64,000 nt of DNA from Siphonodentalium dalli (Eukaryota > Mollusca > Scaphopoda > Gadilida > Siphonodentaliidae). Below the pieces are notes generated by a model. It did no database searches and had not been told where the DNA came from. It saw nothing but the letters and a program-made list of their open reading frames with translations. The translations under genes and the position numbers were made by a program. The stretch lies in NCBI GenBank assembly GCA_032622095.1, contig CP136064.1, positions 185,178,209-185,242,208 on the forward strand, in the 5' to 3' direction. Shown piece by piece: positions 12,854-22,328 of the stretch (within the stretch, counting starts at the first letter, position 1; every line of letters begins with the position of its first letter).

Positions 12854-13960
12854 TCACATCACTTTAAAGTCAACATCATAATTATGAATATCTCCAACAT
12901 CACAAACATTGTCATTAGCACATGTCTGAACATCATTCATTTTATTTCTGTCATTGCTATTGAAGTTAACACCACTGGCATTATATTCAAGATTTTTATA
13001 TGTGTAATTATTATAAAAACTATAATCAGTTATATTATTGAAAATGTTATTTATATTTGGAAAACTTTTCAATCCCAATATATTTTCAGTACTTATCTCA
13101 CTGTTGAATCTGTCAACAGAAATGTTCATGTCGAATAATATTTTTCGACTTTCGCCCAAAATATTAGAAACATCGACATTACTGTTGACATTATTTAGTT
13201 CATGTTCATAAGTGTTATTGGTAAAAACACCATTCACATCATTAACATCGCTATCACAATAATCATGTTCGTTAACATATGATGTGCACGCATAGTCCAT
13301 ATCATGAATATAATTGTTATCAACAACAAGATCATTTTCATTCAAATCAACTTGTAAATCACGTGTGTGACCCTCATTATAGATGGCTGTCTGTTGATTT
13401 TCTTGCTTGCCAAATTTGGACATACGAGGTAATAATACACCAGAGTTGTCAGCGCCTGATTGGCTCATTGGGAAGGTCATTGTGTTTGGTTCATGAGGTC
13501 GCTGATCATAACAAAGATCTGCGTGGTAAATACTATCGTTTACGCGATAGCTATTGTTATCATTTGGCTTACTTTGATTGCTCGGGGATTCCCCGCGTAT
13601 TTTACAACCGCCACAGGTCGGGTCAGATCGATCATCCGGGGATTCCCCATAATTTGTGGCGCCAGTGGGCGTGTCTAGAATATTATTATAGAGTTCGTCA
13701 TAAGACAAGTAATCGACTGATGAGGTTTTTGATTGGTTGGTTGCGCTCGTATTGTTCATAGTACTATATCCGGGTGGATTCCCGTTGCATGAGTACACAC
13801 AGGGAAATTGATTGTTACTGATTGAACACGTGTTAGCTGAATAACTTTGTGCAGTTTCTAAATCATAACAATGGGGCGTGGCAAATTCAAAACTTTGACT
13901 GGTTTTGGGTATATGTGATATTTGATCAACATTTGCTCTGTCTGAAACACCATGATGCAT
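12854..13960 (-). CDS. Asn/Asp-rich open frame, transposon-associated (unknown)
   Basis: This is a 368-codon frame with no recognisable domain. It is low in Lys/Arg and rich in Asn, Asp, Ser and Tyr, with repeated motifs such as NNYIHDMDY, TNNTYEHELNN and NNYTYKNLEYN. These resemble the N-terminus of the LINE B protein (CTNNTYIND, INNTYSHVYD), which lies on the same strand 3.8 kb away. The frame may be the first protein, or a displaced N-terminal part, of a LINE B-like element separated by the repeat block between them. In-frame residues upstream of the Met include a Cys pair (CVSC) before a stop. Host origin cannot be excluded, but no splice context is evident. Confidence 0.4.
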   Translation of the reverse strand: MHHGVSDRANVDQISHIPKTSQSFEFATPHCYDLETAQSYSANTCSISNNQFPCVYSCNGNPPGYSTMNNTSATNQSKTSSVDYLSYDELYNNILDTPTGATNYGESPDDRSDPTCGGCKIRGESPSNQSKPNDNNSYRVNDSIYHADLCYDQRPHEPNTMTFPMSQSGADNSGVLLPRMSKFGKQENQQTAIYNEGHTRDLQVDLNENDLVVDNNYIHDMDYACTSYVNEHDYCDSDVNDVNGVFTNNTYEHELNNVNSNVDVSNILGESRKILFDMNISVDRFNSEISTENILGLKSFPNINNIFNNITDYSFYNNYTYKNLEYNASGVNFNSNDRNKMNDVQTCANDNVCDVGDIHNYDVDFKVM

Positions 13961-14060
13961 AATGCCATTACATTGGGTCGAAGTAACACATGATACACAA
14001 TTAATTTGGGGATATGAATCAGTTCAATCATAATCATCAGAAAAATTTCTGGGGTGTATT

Positions 14061-14612
14061 TGTTTCTTCCTCGCTTTCGTTGCTGTTCAGGTGAAAGCTG
14101 AATATCACAAATTTGATCTGAGAATTTCCTCTCTAGTTCCTTTTTACCTTCTGTCCATGTCAGAATCTATTGTTGAATAATGATATTGCAAGTTATCGCC
14201 GACTGAGAGTTGTGACTTTTGTGGCCGGATAGCAATGTCATTTTCAATTATAAAATTGAGAACCTTCAATATCCACACACAAATCCTTGGCAACGTAACC
14301 GTGAATTGAAATTGTGTTGCCGAGTAACTGTAGATCAACAGAAGAGAGTCCTATTATGTCATGATTGCTAACGATAAGGTGTTGGTGCTGCAAAATTGGT
14401 GTGATCGAGAGTCCGAGAGAGTGAATCAACTTTTGACGAGTGTAGGCGTTTTCTTGGCGTGATTTCAAGTTGATGAATGGTGAAGTAAGAGACGGTGTGG
14501 TAAAACAGCCATATTGTATCTGGTTGCATATAACAGTTTCTTGAAAATTCAAAGTTCTGGTCACACGCTTTAGCGACGGCCTTTCCCGGTGGTCAAATTG
14601 CCGCGATGTCAA
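14061..14612 (-). pseudogene. Degenerate coding remnant, weakly retropepsin-like
   Basis: A 122-codon frame (14612-14244) and an overlapping frame (to 14144) combine, after one frameshift near 14244-14270, into sequence like LSSVDLQLLGNTISIHGYV then NFIIENDIAIR. The order of hydrophobic strands recalls the C-terminal half of an LTR-element aspartic protease. The catalytic DTG/DSG is not visible, so the assignment is weak. Below 14144 a further shifted frame is Lys/Arg-rich (PEQQRKRGRNKY). It sits upstream of the 12854-13960 frame on the same strand and may be part of the same dead element. Confidence 0.25.
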
Positions 14613-14966
14613 TCTGTACCGATGGCAAGATGGTCTTTTTCAGTTGCTCACCGTCATACAACTTTTAAACATACAGGCGGTGTCTGCGTTTATAGGTCTA
14701 CAGTGACGCGAAATCAGTTACCCGCGGAGACGTTATGATATGTGCAGTCTTGCCTGGAATCTGGTCCGTAAAGACAATGGTTTGGGAAAAAATTCCCTCG
14801 AGGGGCCATATATTTTGGCCGGACACGAGGCTTGCCTTGGAGAGATTTTTCCATGCCCACAACTATGCAGGTCATGGTGGATAATTTTTCTCCCAACCCA
14901 AGAGCCTCATTCTGATTTGTTTTGTTCTACCAATATTTGGCACATATTAGTAGATTCGTAACTGTA
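14613..14966. other. Unassigned, adjacent to the integrase-type transposon
   Basis: No gene or repeat is identified. This is the left flank of the element that begins at 14971. Confidence 0.35.
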
Positions 14967-14970
14967 TATA

Positions 14971-15042
14971 TGTTACAGTCAGATTGAGAAACCAGTCATT
15001 TCGTGAAATGACTAAAACTTTCAGTCATTTCGTGAAATGACT
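14971..15042. repeat. Left terminal inverted repeat of the integrase-type transposon
   Basis: The terminal 16 bp match the right end perfectly in inverted orientation. The match continues with changes through aaccagtcatttcgtga and the second agtcatttcgtgaaatgact palindrome. Paired palindromes inside a terminus would suit a transposase binding as a dimer; that role is inferred. Confidence 0.8.
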
Positions 15043-15132
15043 GAAATTTAGTTATATTCTTTACACAATCTGACTAATTTCAGTCAACTTGTGTAATTTC
15101 ACATGTATACCGCTATAATTCACAGTACAGTA

Positions 15133-15630
15133 ATGTCCGAAAAATATCTTATTCCCAAGGATGATTACTTTAAGACAATAGAAGAATTAAATGACCAAGT
15201 GAGTATATATAGTTGTGAAACCAAACCTGACGACGGAGTTCGCATCCAGATGACAGATTGACCTTATCGACATGCATTCCATGAGCCACAACTGTTTCAA
15301 GTGGATTGCAGGACCACTTGACCAAGTTTTGTATTCTGCGGCCACTGACTTCCAAACAAGCGACTGAGGTAGCGTTCAAGCAAACTAGGAGACAATGTTG
15401 CTGCTCCCATTTCTCAAGTTGATCGCGGCAGTGGCGATCCGCGAAAAATTATTGGTGTGCTTGTGTGTCGAGACGACAACAACGTGTACAAGATTGCAAC
15501 AAGAAGTGGTATCCTGAAAGGCAGCTATTCGCGAAACCAATTCGAAGTTTGTCCTGAACGACTTCTGACTGACAAAGACATTGATCAAAGCACCGAGCTT
15601 TCCCTCCGACAGGCCATTACTCAATCTTAG
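15133..15630 (+). pseudogene. Transposase (integrase fold, KRBA2/GIN-like), stopped, frameshifted and deleted
   Basis: A short first exon starts at the Met at 15133 (MSEKYLIPKDDYFK) and reaches a consensus donor after GACCAA (gtgagt, 15199). The integrase core then appears: QIDLIDMHSM (from 15254, carrying the first catalytic Asp), a +1 shift near 15308, and QDHLTKFCILRPLTSKQATE up to about 15380. A TGA at 15251-15253 interrupts the frame just before the core. The reading then jumps to the C-terminal domain, PISQVDRGSGDPRKIIGV ... KGSYSRNQFEVCPERLL, ending at TAG 15628-15630. The stretch that should carry the second Asp and the Glu is missing, so the protein cannot be catalytic. The C-terminal VDRG-GDPR / YSRNQFE-C pattern is what I recognise from KRBA2-type integrase-derived proteins. 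Confidence 0.75.
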
Positions 15631-16480
15631 GTAAGTGGATAAATGTAGTAGTCTTAATAAAGACCTCCACGGTAATCACATAAAAGAAAGCAACAGGTGC
15701 GCATGTGGTGACATAGAAAGCGCAGATCACTTTCTTTTAGTCTGCCCTTTATACAACCAAATCAGGGATGAATGCTTTATGCCATTAGAAAACAAAATAC
15801 AGAGACAGTGTAATACTCTTAAATGGCTCAAATTCTCTTACACTTAGCACCAACCACAAAATCTTTAAAGTAACTCAAACTTTCATTACCATAAGTGAAC
15901 GTTTCAGTCCTTTATCATATATATAGAATCATATCAGTACTGAATAAAACTTTGGCCAAATACGTCCACTTAATCAAGTAGCATATTTGCCCGATTCAGT
16001 GAATTTCCGTTAAATTTGGGTTAAGTGTCAATCATCATGAAAAACAAAGTTATAAAGATATATAAAGATAGATATATTTGAGAATACTTGTAAACAAGTC
16101 ATGAAAAACAAAGATAGATATATTTGATAATACCTGTAAACACACAGCAGTAGTAACTCACCCTCTGTCCCACTCCTTCCATCTCTTCTGCCTCAACTTA
16201 ATGTTAGTAACTTGTTATTTTCATTCCCCCCAACCTGTTCTCTTTAACTCAGCCTCTTGCCATACGCTCCTTCTACATACTATTCTGCATGATTTTCTTT
16301 CCGAGGAGATAACTTCAAATAAGCGGTGACCCGCTTGTTGTTAGATCCTCTGCGCCCTCCTTTTCTTCTAACCTGTCATTTAATTTAACTCATATTGTTC
16401 AATGTCTTACTTCATGTATACATGTATTAATTGAGGGTAGAAATAAATATTGTTTACACCATAAGTGGAGGACAAGGTTT
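15631..16480 (+). mobile_element. 5'-truncated LINE 3' end
   Basis: Starting immediately after the integrase stop codon, a 70-codon frame (15635-15847) carries the C-terminal Cys/His motif of a LINE protein: RCACGDIESADHFLLVCPLY. Some 600 bp of non-coding sequence follow, resembling a LINE 3' UTR: C/T-rich, then gaggagataacttcaaataag, then ggtagaaataaatattgtttacacc near 16440. Similar tail words recur at 20820-20960. It is a typical 5'-truncated insertion into the transposon. Confidence 0.65.
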
Positions 16481-16489
16481 CGTGAAATC

Positions 16490-19400
16490 TTCCTGTAGTG
16501 GTCCGAACATAACTCAAACATAACTTGGCAGGCAAGAAACTATCTAATTCTCCAAATTCCGATGATAAAAAGACGAAGCTGAACACTAAATTTGCGATGT
16601 CACACACAACTGTATTCCTCTTCACATGCGTGACAGTTCTAACAGTATTAGCGGTATTTCTAGCAAAGGCTCTTTTGGTCCTGGCAGGAGACGTGGGGAC
16701 TAACACAGGCCCCTCAACCGAACAACACAATCACTCGGTACTTGTACTGAACACACAGAGTATCATAAATAAAGTAGATATACTTGCGGCCGAAACATCA
16801 AGTGGGGAGTACGACATGTGTCTATTAACCGAATCATGGCTCGATCATTCTATCCATCTTCCTGGCTACCATGATCCTGCCCGCAAAGACAGGAAATATG
16901 GCAGAACAGGAGGGGTGTGTGTATTTACGTTCGTGACACTATACCATTCAAAATACGCGATGAACTTGATAGTGACGAAGTAGAAAATATCTGGATAGAG
17001 GTTACAATTAACACAAAACGTTGTCTTGTATGATGTTTTTATCGCCCTCCCAACTCCCCGGCAAGCATGTGGACAAAAATTAATGATAACATTTATCTCG
17101 CGCGCGATAGCGACCTGGATGTCATAATAGGTGGAGATTTCAATGAAAACTATGTACACAACGGTAATGGTAAAATAAACGGCATATGTAGCGAACGAGG
17201 TCTGACCCAACTGGTCACTGATAAAACGCATTTTACTGAAAATTCCTCATCCATTCTCGACTTGTTCATGACTAGCAACCCTGACCTTATCGATTCCCCT
17301 TGTGTTCTTGGCAACATATTCGACAACACAATTAGGTATCACTGTCCGGTCGTTGCTCGGATAAAACATTTGAAAAATGACGTGTCTGGAATTATAACCT
17401 GGCTGACTTCGATACCATGAACGAAGACGTCTTGGGCTGGAACTATGATGATAATACACCATTTGAACTATCAGCTCATGCATGCAGATAACTTGACTGC
17501 AAAAATTCAGAAGGTTTGCAGTGAAAATAAGATTGTACTGATCCGGAAAGGTAGTCCCCGATGGCTTTACGTGTAATGTACGGAAGCTGATGAGGCAACG
17601 AAATCGACTACATAAGATAGCTAAAAGGAAAAATACACCACAAACATGGGCAAACTTTCGATATAAACGTAATGAATCTACATCGGCCATTAGAAAAAGC
17701 AAACGTGATTATGACACCAAGAATGAGAACACACCGAATAGCCCATCACATGACCAATCTTCTTAGTGGAAAACCCTCCAAAAAATAGTATTTGCTACCA
17801 GTGATAGTGCAATACCCCCCTTGAACATCAACGGCGACTTCCTGATCTCACCAACTGAAAAAGCAAATGCTTTCAATTCGTATTTTTGTAATATTTCATC
17901 AGTTGATGACGTCGGGAAATGCCCACCAGTGCTTGAACCGGATAACTCCATATCCACATTAAGCGATATAAAAATCACAGCCCCTGACATTTACAAAGTG
18001 TTAAAAAGCCTTAAAATATCTAAGTCAAGTGCATGGGCCCGACGGAATAAGTCCGAGAGTTCTGAAAAGTTGTGCCTCCTCGCTCTGTGAACCTCTTGAA
18101 TTATATTTTAGAATATTTACCGAAAACAGCTACTACCCACCCAGTGGAAGCGTTCCCATGTTACACCTATTTTCAAGAGCGGTGATCCCAGTATTATATC
18201 AAATTGCCGACCAATCTCCCTACTAAGCTGCGTCTCAAAGGTCTATGAAAAATGTATTTATAAATATCTATGGGAATTTCTTGATGAAAACAAACTCCTA
18301 CCATTTTACCAAGCTGGTTTCATGCGCAATGATTCAACAGTTTCCAACTTACCGAAATATATGACAATATATGTCGATCACTAGACGACGGAAAAGAGGT
18401 CCGGTGTATATTCTGCGACATAAGTAAAGCGTTCGATAAAGTCTGGCACCGTGGCCTCTTAAACAAACTAACGAAAATGGGTATACGTGGAAACTTGTAT
18501 AACTTAATGAAATCGTATCTCGAATGTAGGCAACAACAGGTTGTCATTGACGGCTCACACTCGGAATTACAAGATGTAACAGCAGGTGTCCCACAAGGCT
18601 CAGTATTAGGTCCACTTCTGTTTTTAATATATATTAATGATATAACCGAAAACATACGGTGTAACATTCGACTATTTGCTGATGACACCTCTCTATTTCT
18701 CACAATTGAAGATCCTACTATGGCCGCAAAACCAATGTGTTGGGCATCAGAATGGCTTGTAAAATTCAATCCCCTGAAAACGGAAGCTCTTTTAATCTCC
18801 AGGAAAGAAACATCAGTATATCACCCCCATCTGACCATGGGAGCCGCGACAATTGTCGATGTTGACAGCCATAAACATCTGGGACTTACTTTCGATAACA
18901 TGGGCTCGTGGGGTATCCACATCAGATATATGCTTGATAAAGCATGGGGTCGAGTGAATTTAGTACGTAAACATAGATACAGGCTATGCAGAGTAACGCT
19001 TGAAAAAAAAATACATTACACATTTATCCGATCAATACTGGAATATGCCTCCCCTGTGTGGGATAACTGCCCTGATTATCTTAGTGACGATATTGAAAAG
19101 GTACAGTACGAAATGGCCCGAATAGTAACAGGTGCAACCATCAGTACGAGTAATGCGTGCCTTTTGTCAGAAACTGGCTGGGAACTCCTCTCTTCACGTC
19201 GTAGAAAAAACAAGCTATGCCAATTTTTTTAAATGATACGTGGAACTGCTCCATCAATTTTAAGAAATTATGTACGACCAATTCAGGCAAATAATTCCAG
19301 ATATAACTTCAGATTTGAACATATAAGACTACCCTCGAATATTAATTATGACTATTATATGGATTCTTTCTTACCATCTGCAATTACCGAATGGAACAAA

Positions 19401-19985
19401 CTGCCGGAAACTACAAAGAGCAGCAGTACAATCGAAGACTTCAAAAAGGAACTGAACAGTGACAATATATGTCCACCTGCCTATTTTTATCATAGTAAAT
19501 GTCGTAAATCTCATATCCTCCATACCCGGTTAAGATTGAACTGCAGCCACCTGAGTGGTGACCTGACAGATAACCATGTAAACATTTCCCCCTTCTGTTT
19601 ATGTGGGGAATTTGAGACAACTTACCACTATCTCTTTGAATGTACATTTTATCAAGAGCCCAGAAGAGAACTATATGACTCCCTACCAAATGTTGCCTTA
19701 TCTGAGAATACACTAATGCGGTGGTCAAGGGAGCTTAGTCTTCGCGAAAACAAACAAATATTTAATGCAGTACAGACATATATTTTGAGAACAAAAATAT
19801 TTCCATGATCTGTATGGGTAACAAATTGCTTTGGATTCCGGCCGCGTTATGCGGCAGCACGATGTTCCCCATTATATATGTAGTACTAAATGTCTTCCGA
19901 TAACGATTATTTTGTAGTTACTTAAGTTTAAACAGTATTTATTCCATGTAATTTCATTATATATACAATTACAAATATAGGATGA
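16490..19985 (+). mobile_element. LINE F: CR1-like non-LTR retrotransposon, many frameshifts
   Basis: The coding sequence is split over at least six frames. 16525-16983 holds a hydrophobic segment (TVLTVLAVFLAKALLVL), a 2A-like motif GDVGTNTGP (16687-16713) and the endonuclease start (LNTQSIINKVD, CLLTESWLD). 17067-17420 continues it (IIGGDFNENY, DLFMTSNPDL). 17821-18226 covers the linker and early RT. 18395-19232 holds the RT core: CDISKAFDKVWHRGLL, AGVPQGSVLGPLLFLIYIND and FADD (18675-18686, intact). 19233-19808 ends with a zinc-like motif, FCLCGEFETTYHYLFEC. The 3' UTR runs to about 19980. Frameshifts and stops make it non-functional. It is nested in the integrase-type transposon. Confidence 0.85.
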
Positions 19986-20629
19986 ATCAAGATTTCATGG
20001 ATCGGATCCGACAGCAAGCGTGTGTGCTTATATGAGTCGTTTCCGTGGATGATTTACCCCATCCCACCATGCGGGAGCAGCCAATATCAAAGGATGAGTC
20101 TTTGTTATCAGGTGTTGATAACAAGCTCGTCGAGAACGAGATTATATTATATGCACGCGTGGTGGGAAGGGGGTGACGATAGGATATTTCAGTTTTCTTG
20201 TATTAACGTAGAACTATGGAGGATGGTGGTGTTAGTATAAACGTAATATTAATTTGAATGTGTTAGTGAGGATACAGAGGAAATGCGATTTGTTTCAGAT
20301 AGAAAAGAGGTATGAAATCGTATGACGGATGTATCAAATTAGATTATAGATTTTAGGGAGGAAAAGAAAGTATAGCATTTGGAATGGTATGGTTTGCTGT
20401 TGATGAGGACACCCCAATAGTTACTTATTTGTCACTATCCTGTATATACGTGAAATGATTCCACATAAAGAATGCAGCGATATCCACAGTGAACCCCGTT
20501 GAAATAGGAATTGGCCATTGTGGTTGACCCCCTCCCATAGAGCCTGACGCATGCATATTACTACGAGCATCATTTTTATCACGCAACAACTCAATTATTG
20601 AAAACTCTGTCCCCCCTCTACTTTCTCAC

Positions 20630-20632
<3 letters not shown>
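19986..20632. other. Unassigned interior of the integrase-type transposon
   Basis: No transposase sequence or LINE protein is recognised here. It may be original non-coding DNA of the host element or further eroded insertions. Confidence 0.35.

Positions 20633-20686
<54 letters not shown>
20633..20686. repeat. (CT)n microsatellite
   Basis: An uninterrupted CT dinucleotide run of about 54 bp. It lies at the start of LINE-tail-like, pyrimidine-rich sequence. Confidence 0.98.
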
Positions 20687-20689
<3 letters not shown>

Positions 20690-20690
<1 letters not shown>

Positions 20691-20995
20691 CCTGCTATCC
20701 CTAACACCATCTTCCCACTGTTTCCATCCCCAACTCAAACTTAGTTACTTCTCCTTTAAAAACATTATTTCTATCCTTTCCCGTCTGATCGATACCCCTC
20801 CCTCACTTATTGGGGAAGGGGTATGTCGCCAAAGAGGAGAAGACTTCATATAAGCCCTCGGGCTTGTTGTCTGATCCTCATTTCCATACATTATCTCTTC
20901 TATGTATGCATATTTGTATCATCTGTATATTATGTTATGTTGGATTTGGAAATAAAAATATGTTTACACTAACAAGTGTAAGACGAGTAGGTGTA
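20690..20995 (+). mobile_element. LINE 3' tail fragment
   Basis: This segment shares order and wording with the tail at 16140-16480: pyrimidine-rich sequence, gaggagaagacttcatataag, a hairpin-like agccctcgggctt, tgatcct, then ggaaataaaaatatgtttacact. No coding part remains, so it is a very short 5'-truncated copy or a fragment of the same family. Confidence 0.55.
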
Positions 20996-21235
20996 AATGG
21001 TTCAAGGCGAAACTAGTCTGCTATAGCCGGTGCCACAACAGTTTGAGCTGCTCCAATAAGTAAGACTCTTGTGTGTTGATACTACATGTGACTCTAATCA
21101 TTTGAAACTATTTCATTGTATATTTTTATTTTTCTATTACATTTATGATTTATTATTATGAATAATTTGTTTTTAATTAAATCAAGTGGTAATATTAAGT
21201 TCACAATTAAGTCCCCCGAACCAAACGCAGTATTC

Positions 21236-21310
21236 AGTCATTTCGTGAAATGACTGGCCACTAATTTCAGTCATTCACGAAATGACTGGTTCCACAATCT
21301 GACTGTAACA
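21236..21310. repeat. Right terminal inverted repeat of the integrase-type transposon
   Basis: Carries two agtcatttcgtgaaatgact-type palindromes, the second one base shorter, and the terminal caatctgactgtaaca. The order mirrors the left end exactly. Confidence 0.8.
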
Positions 21311-21314
21311 TATA

Positions 21315-22328
21315 CGCCTGCATGGGGAGAACTGTGATGCGATATATACATAATTAGCGTGGTTGATTTCGGTATACGTACCATAGGTATTATACTGAAC
21401 AAACAAAACGCGATCAGGGTTAATATAAATACATTTGTGTAGCTGATGACTGACAAGACAAGCGGTACCGACACGTGGTATTTATTTAATATATAGAGCA
21501 TGGCTGATTAGTCTTGACTAAGCAGGTATAGAGCCCAGTGCATGGGTGGGCATAGTTCACGACGCGAAACGGAGTGAACTCTACCCAACCAACTGGGCAC
21601 TATATATATCCGCGTAGTAAACGACAAGACATGCTCTATTCAGAACAATGTAGATAACACTATGACTAAAAATCAAACTAGGTACGTATTCAAAAAACAC
21701 ATCACAGAGAACATAATAAGCGCATATTCTAACAATATCAAATGCAAAAATCGAGGAGGCCCAGACTGCCCCCAGAACGTACCCCGTTAAGTGTACATAT
21801 AACGCTTTCAACGTCAACCAATACGAATCAGTAGTCCATGTACCCTCATCCGCCAAAATACTACCCAATAATCTGAATTTGAACCTATACATGACATTGA
21901 ACAGCCCTCGGGTAGTATTCATTTTCACACACCCTTGAACTAAGCCCTAAACTCATAAACTCATAAATTACATATACACAATCTGTGCATGGCTCACCGA
22001 GGCCATCTTAATATTGTTATTAATTTCTATATTCACCATACTGGGGATGGCAGGAAGACAGTCTTACCAGACTATGCCATCTCCCACAATATACGACAGA
22101 AATATCCATAATTTTCATTCCTTATTATGTAATATATATGTGTATTGGAAATAAAATATCCTATCCTTTATTATATTTCACCGAACAATTCCAAATTGTG
22201 GAAATGCATGCTACATAATAATGTATCCCACCAACGTAAACTGATGGACCGTTCAAAGTCCCTTCATGAGAAGTTATAATAGAAATCAAGTACAACTTGT
22301 TTTACTGAGAACATAATATGATTATCCA
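21315..22328. other. Unassigned flank, with a long imperfect hairpin
   Basis: Apart from the inverted repeat at 21497-21640 nothing is recognised. A minus-strand frame of 115 codons (21928-21581) is hydrophobic but matches no family I know and overlaps the hairpin, so it is not called. Near 22150 an aataaa follows a T-rich stretch, without other gene evidence. Confidence 0.35.
21497..21640. repeat. Imperfect inverted repeat, about 65-bp arms
   Basis: Outer words atagagcatg and catgctctat pair. Inner words gagcccagt and actgggc pair, and the innermost catagttcac pairs with gtgaactct around gacgcgaaacg. Mismatches and small bulges occur along the arms. It resembles the other fold-back units in this window in size. 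Confidence 0.65.

Larger units (their letters stand above)
14967..21314 (+). mobile_element. Integrase-type (Ginger/GIN-like) DNA transposon, about 6.3 kb, dead, with nested LINEs
   Basis: The left end starts tgttacagtcagattg at 14971. The right end finishes with its complement, caatctgactgtaaca, at 21310. Both are preceded or followed by tata (14967-14970 and 21311-21314), which may be a 4-bp target duplication, although tata is itself palindromic. Inside each end lie two copies of the near-palindrome agtcatttcgtgaaatgact (14994-15013, 15023-15042; 21236-21255, 21269-21287). The integrase remnant at 15133-15630 supports an integrase-type cut-and-paste element. Ginger1 elements are known for CCGG-like target duplications, so this is not a clean Ginger1; a related group (Ginger2/Tdd, IS3EU, GIN) is possible. 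Much of the interior is inserted LINE sequence, so the original element was far shorter than 6.3 kb. Confidence 0.75.

Noticed and set aside
13279-13761. 160-codon plus-strand frame
   Set aside because: It lies antisense to the longer Asn/Asp-rich frame and has erratic composition.
17585-17605. Hammerhead-like ctgatgag ... gaaa
   Set aside because: It falls in LINE F coding sequence, and no closing stems I and III are visible.
21581-21928. 115-codon hydrophobic minus-strand frame
   Set aside because: It partly overlaps an inverted repeat, has no recognisable family and lacks splice or promoter support.
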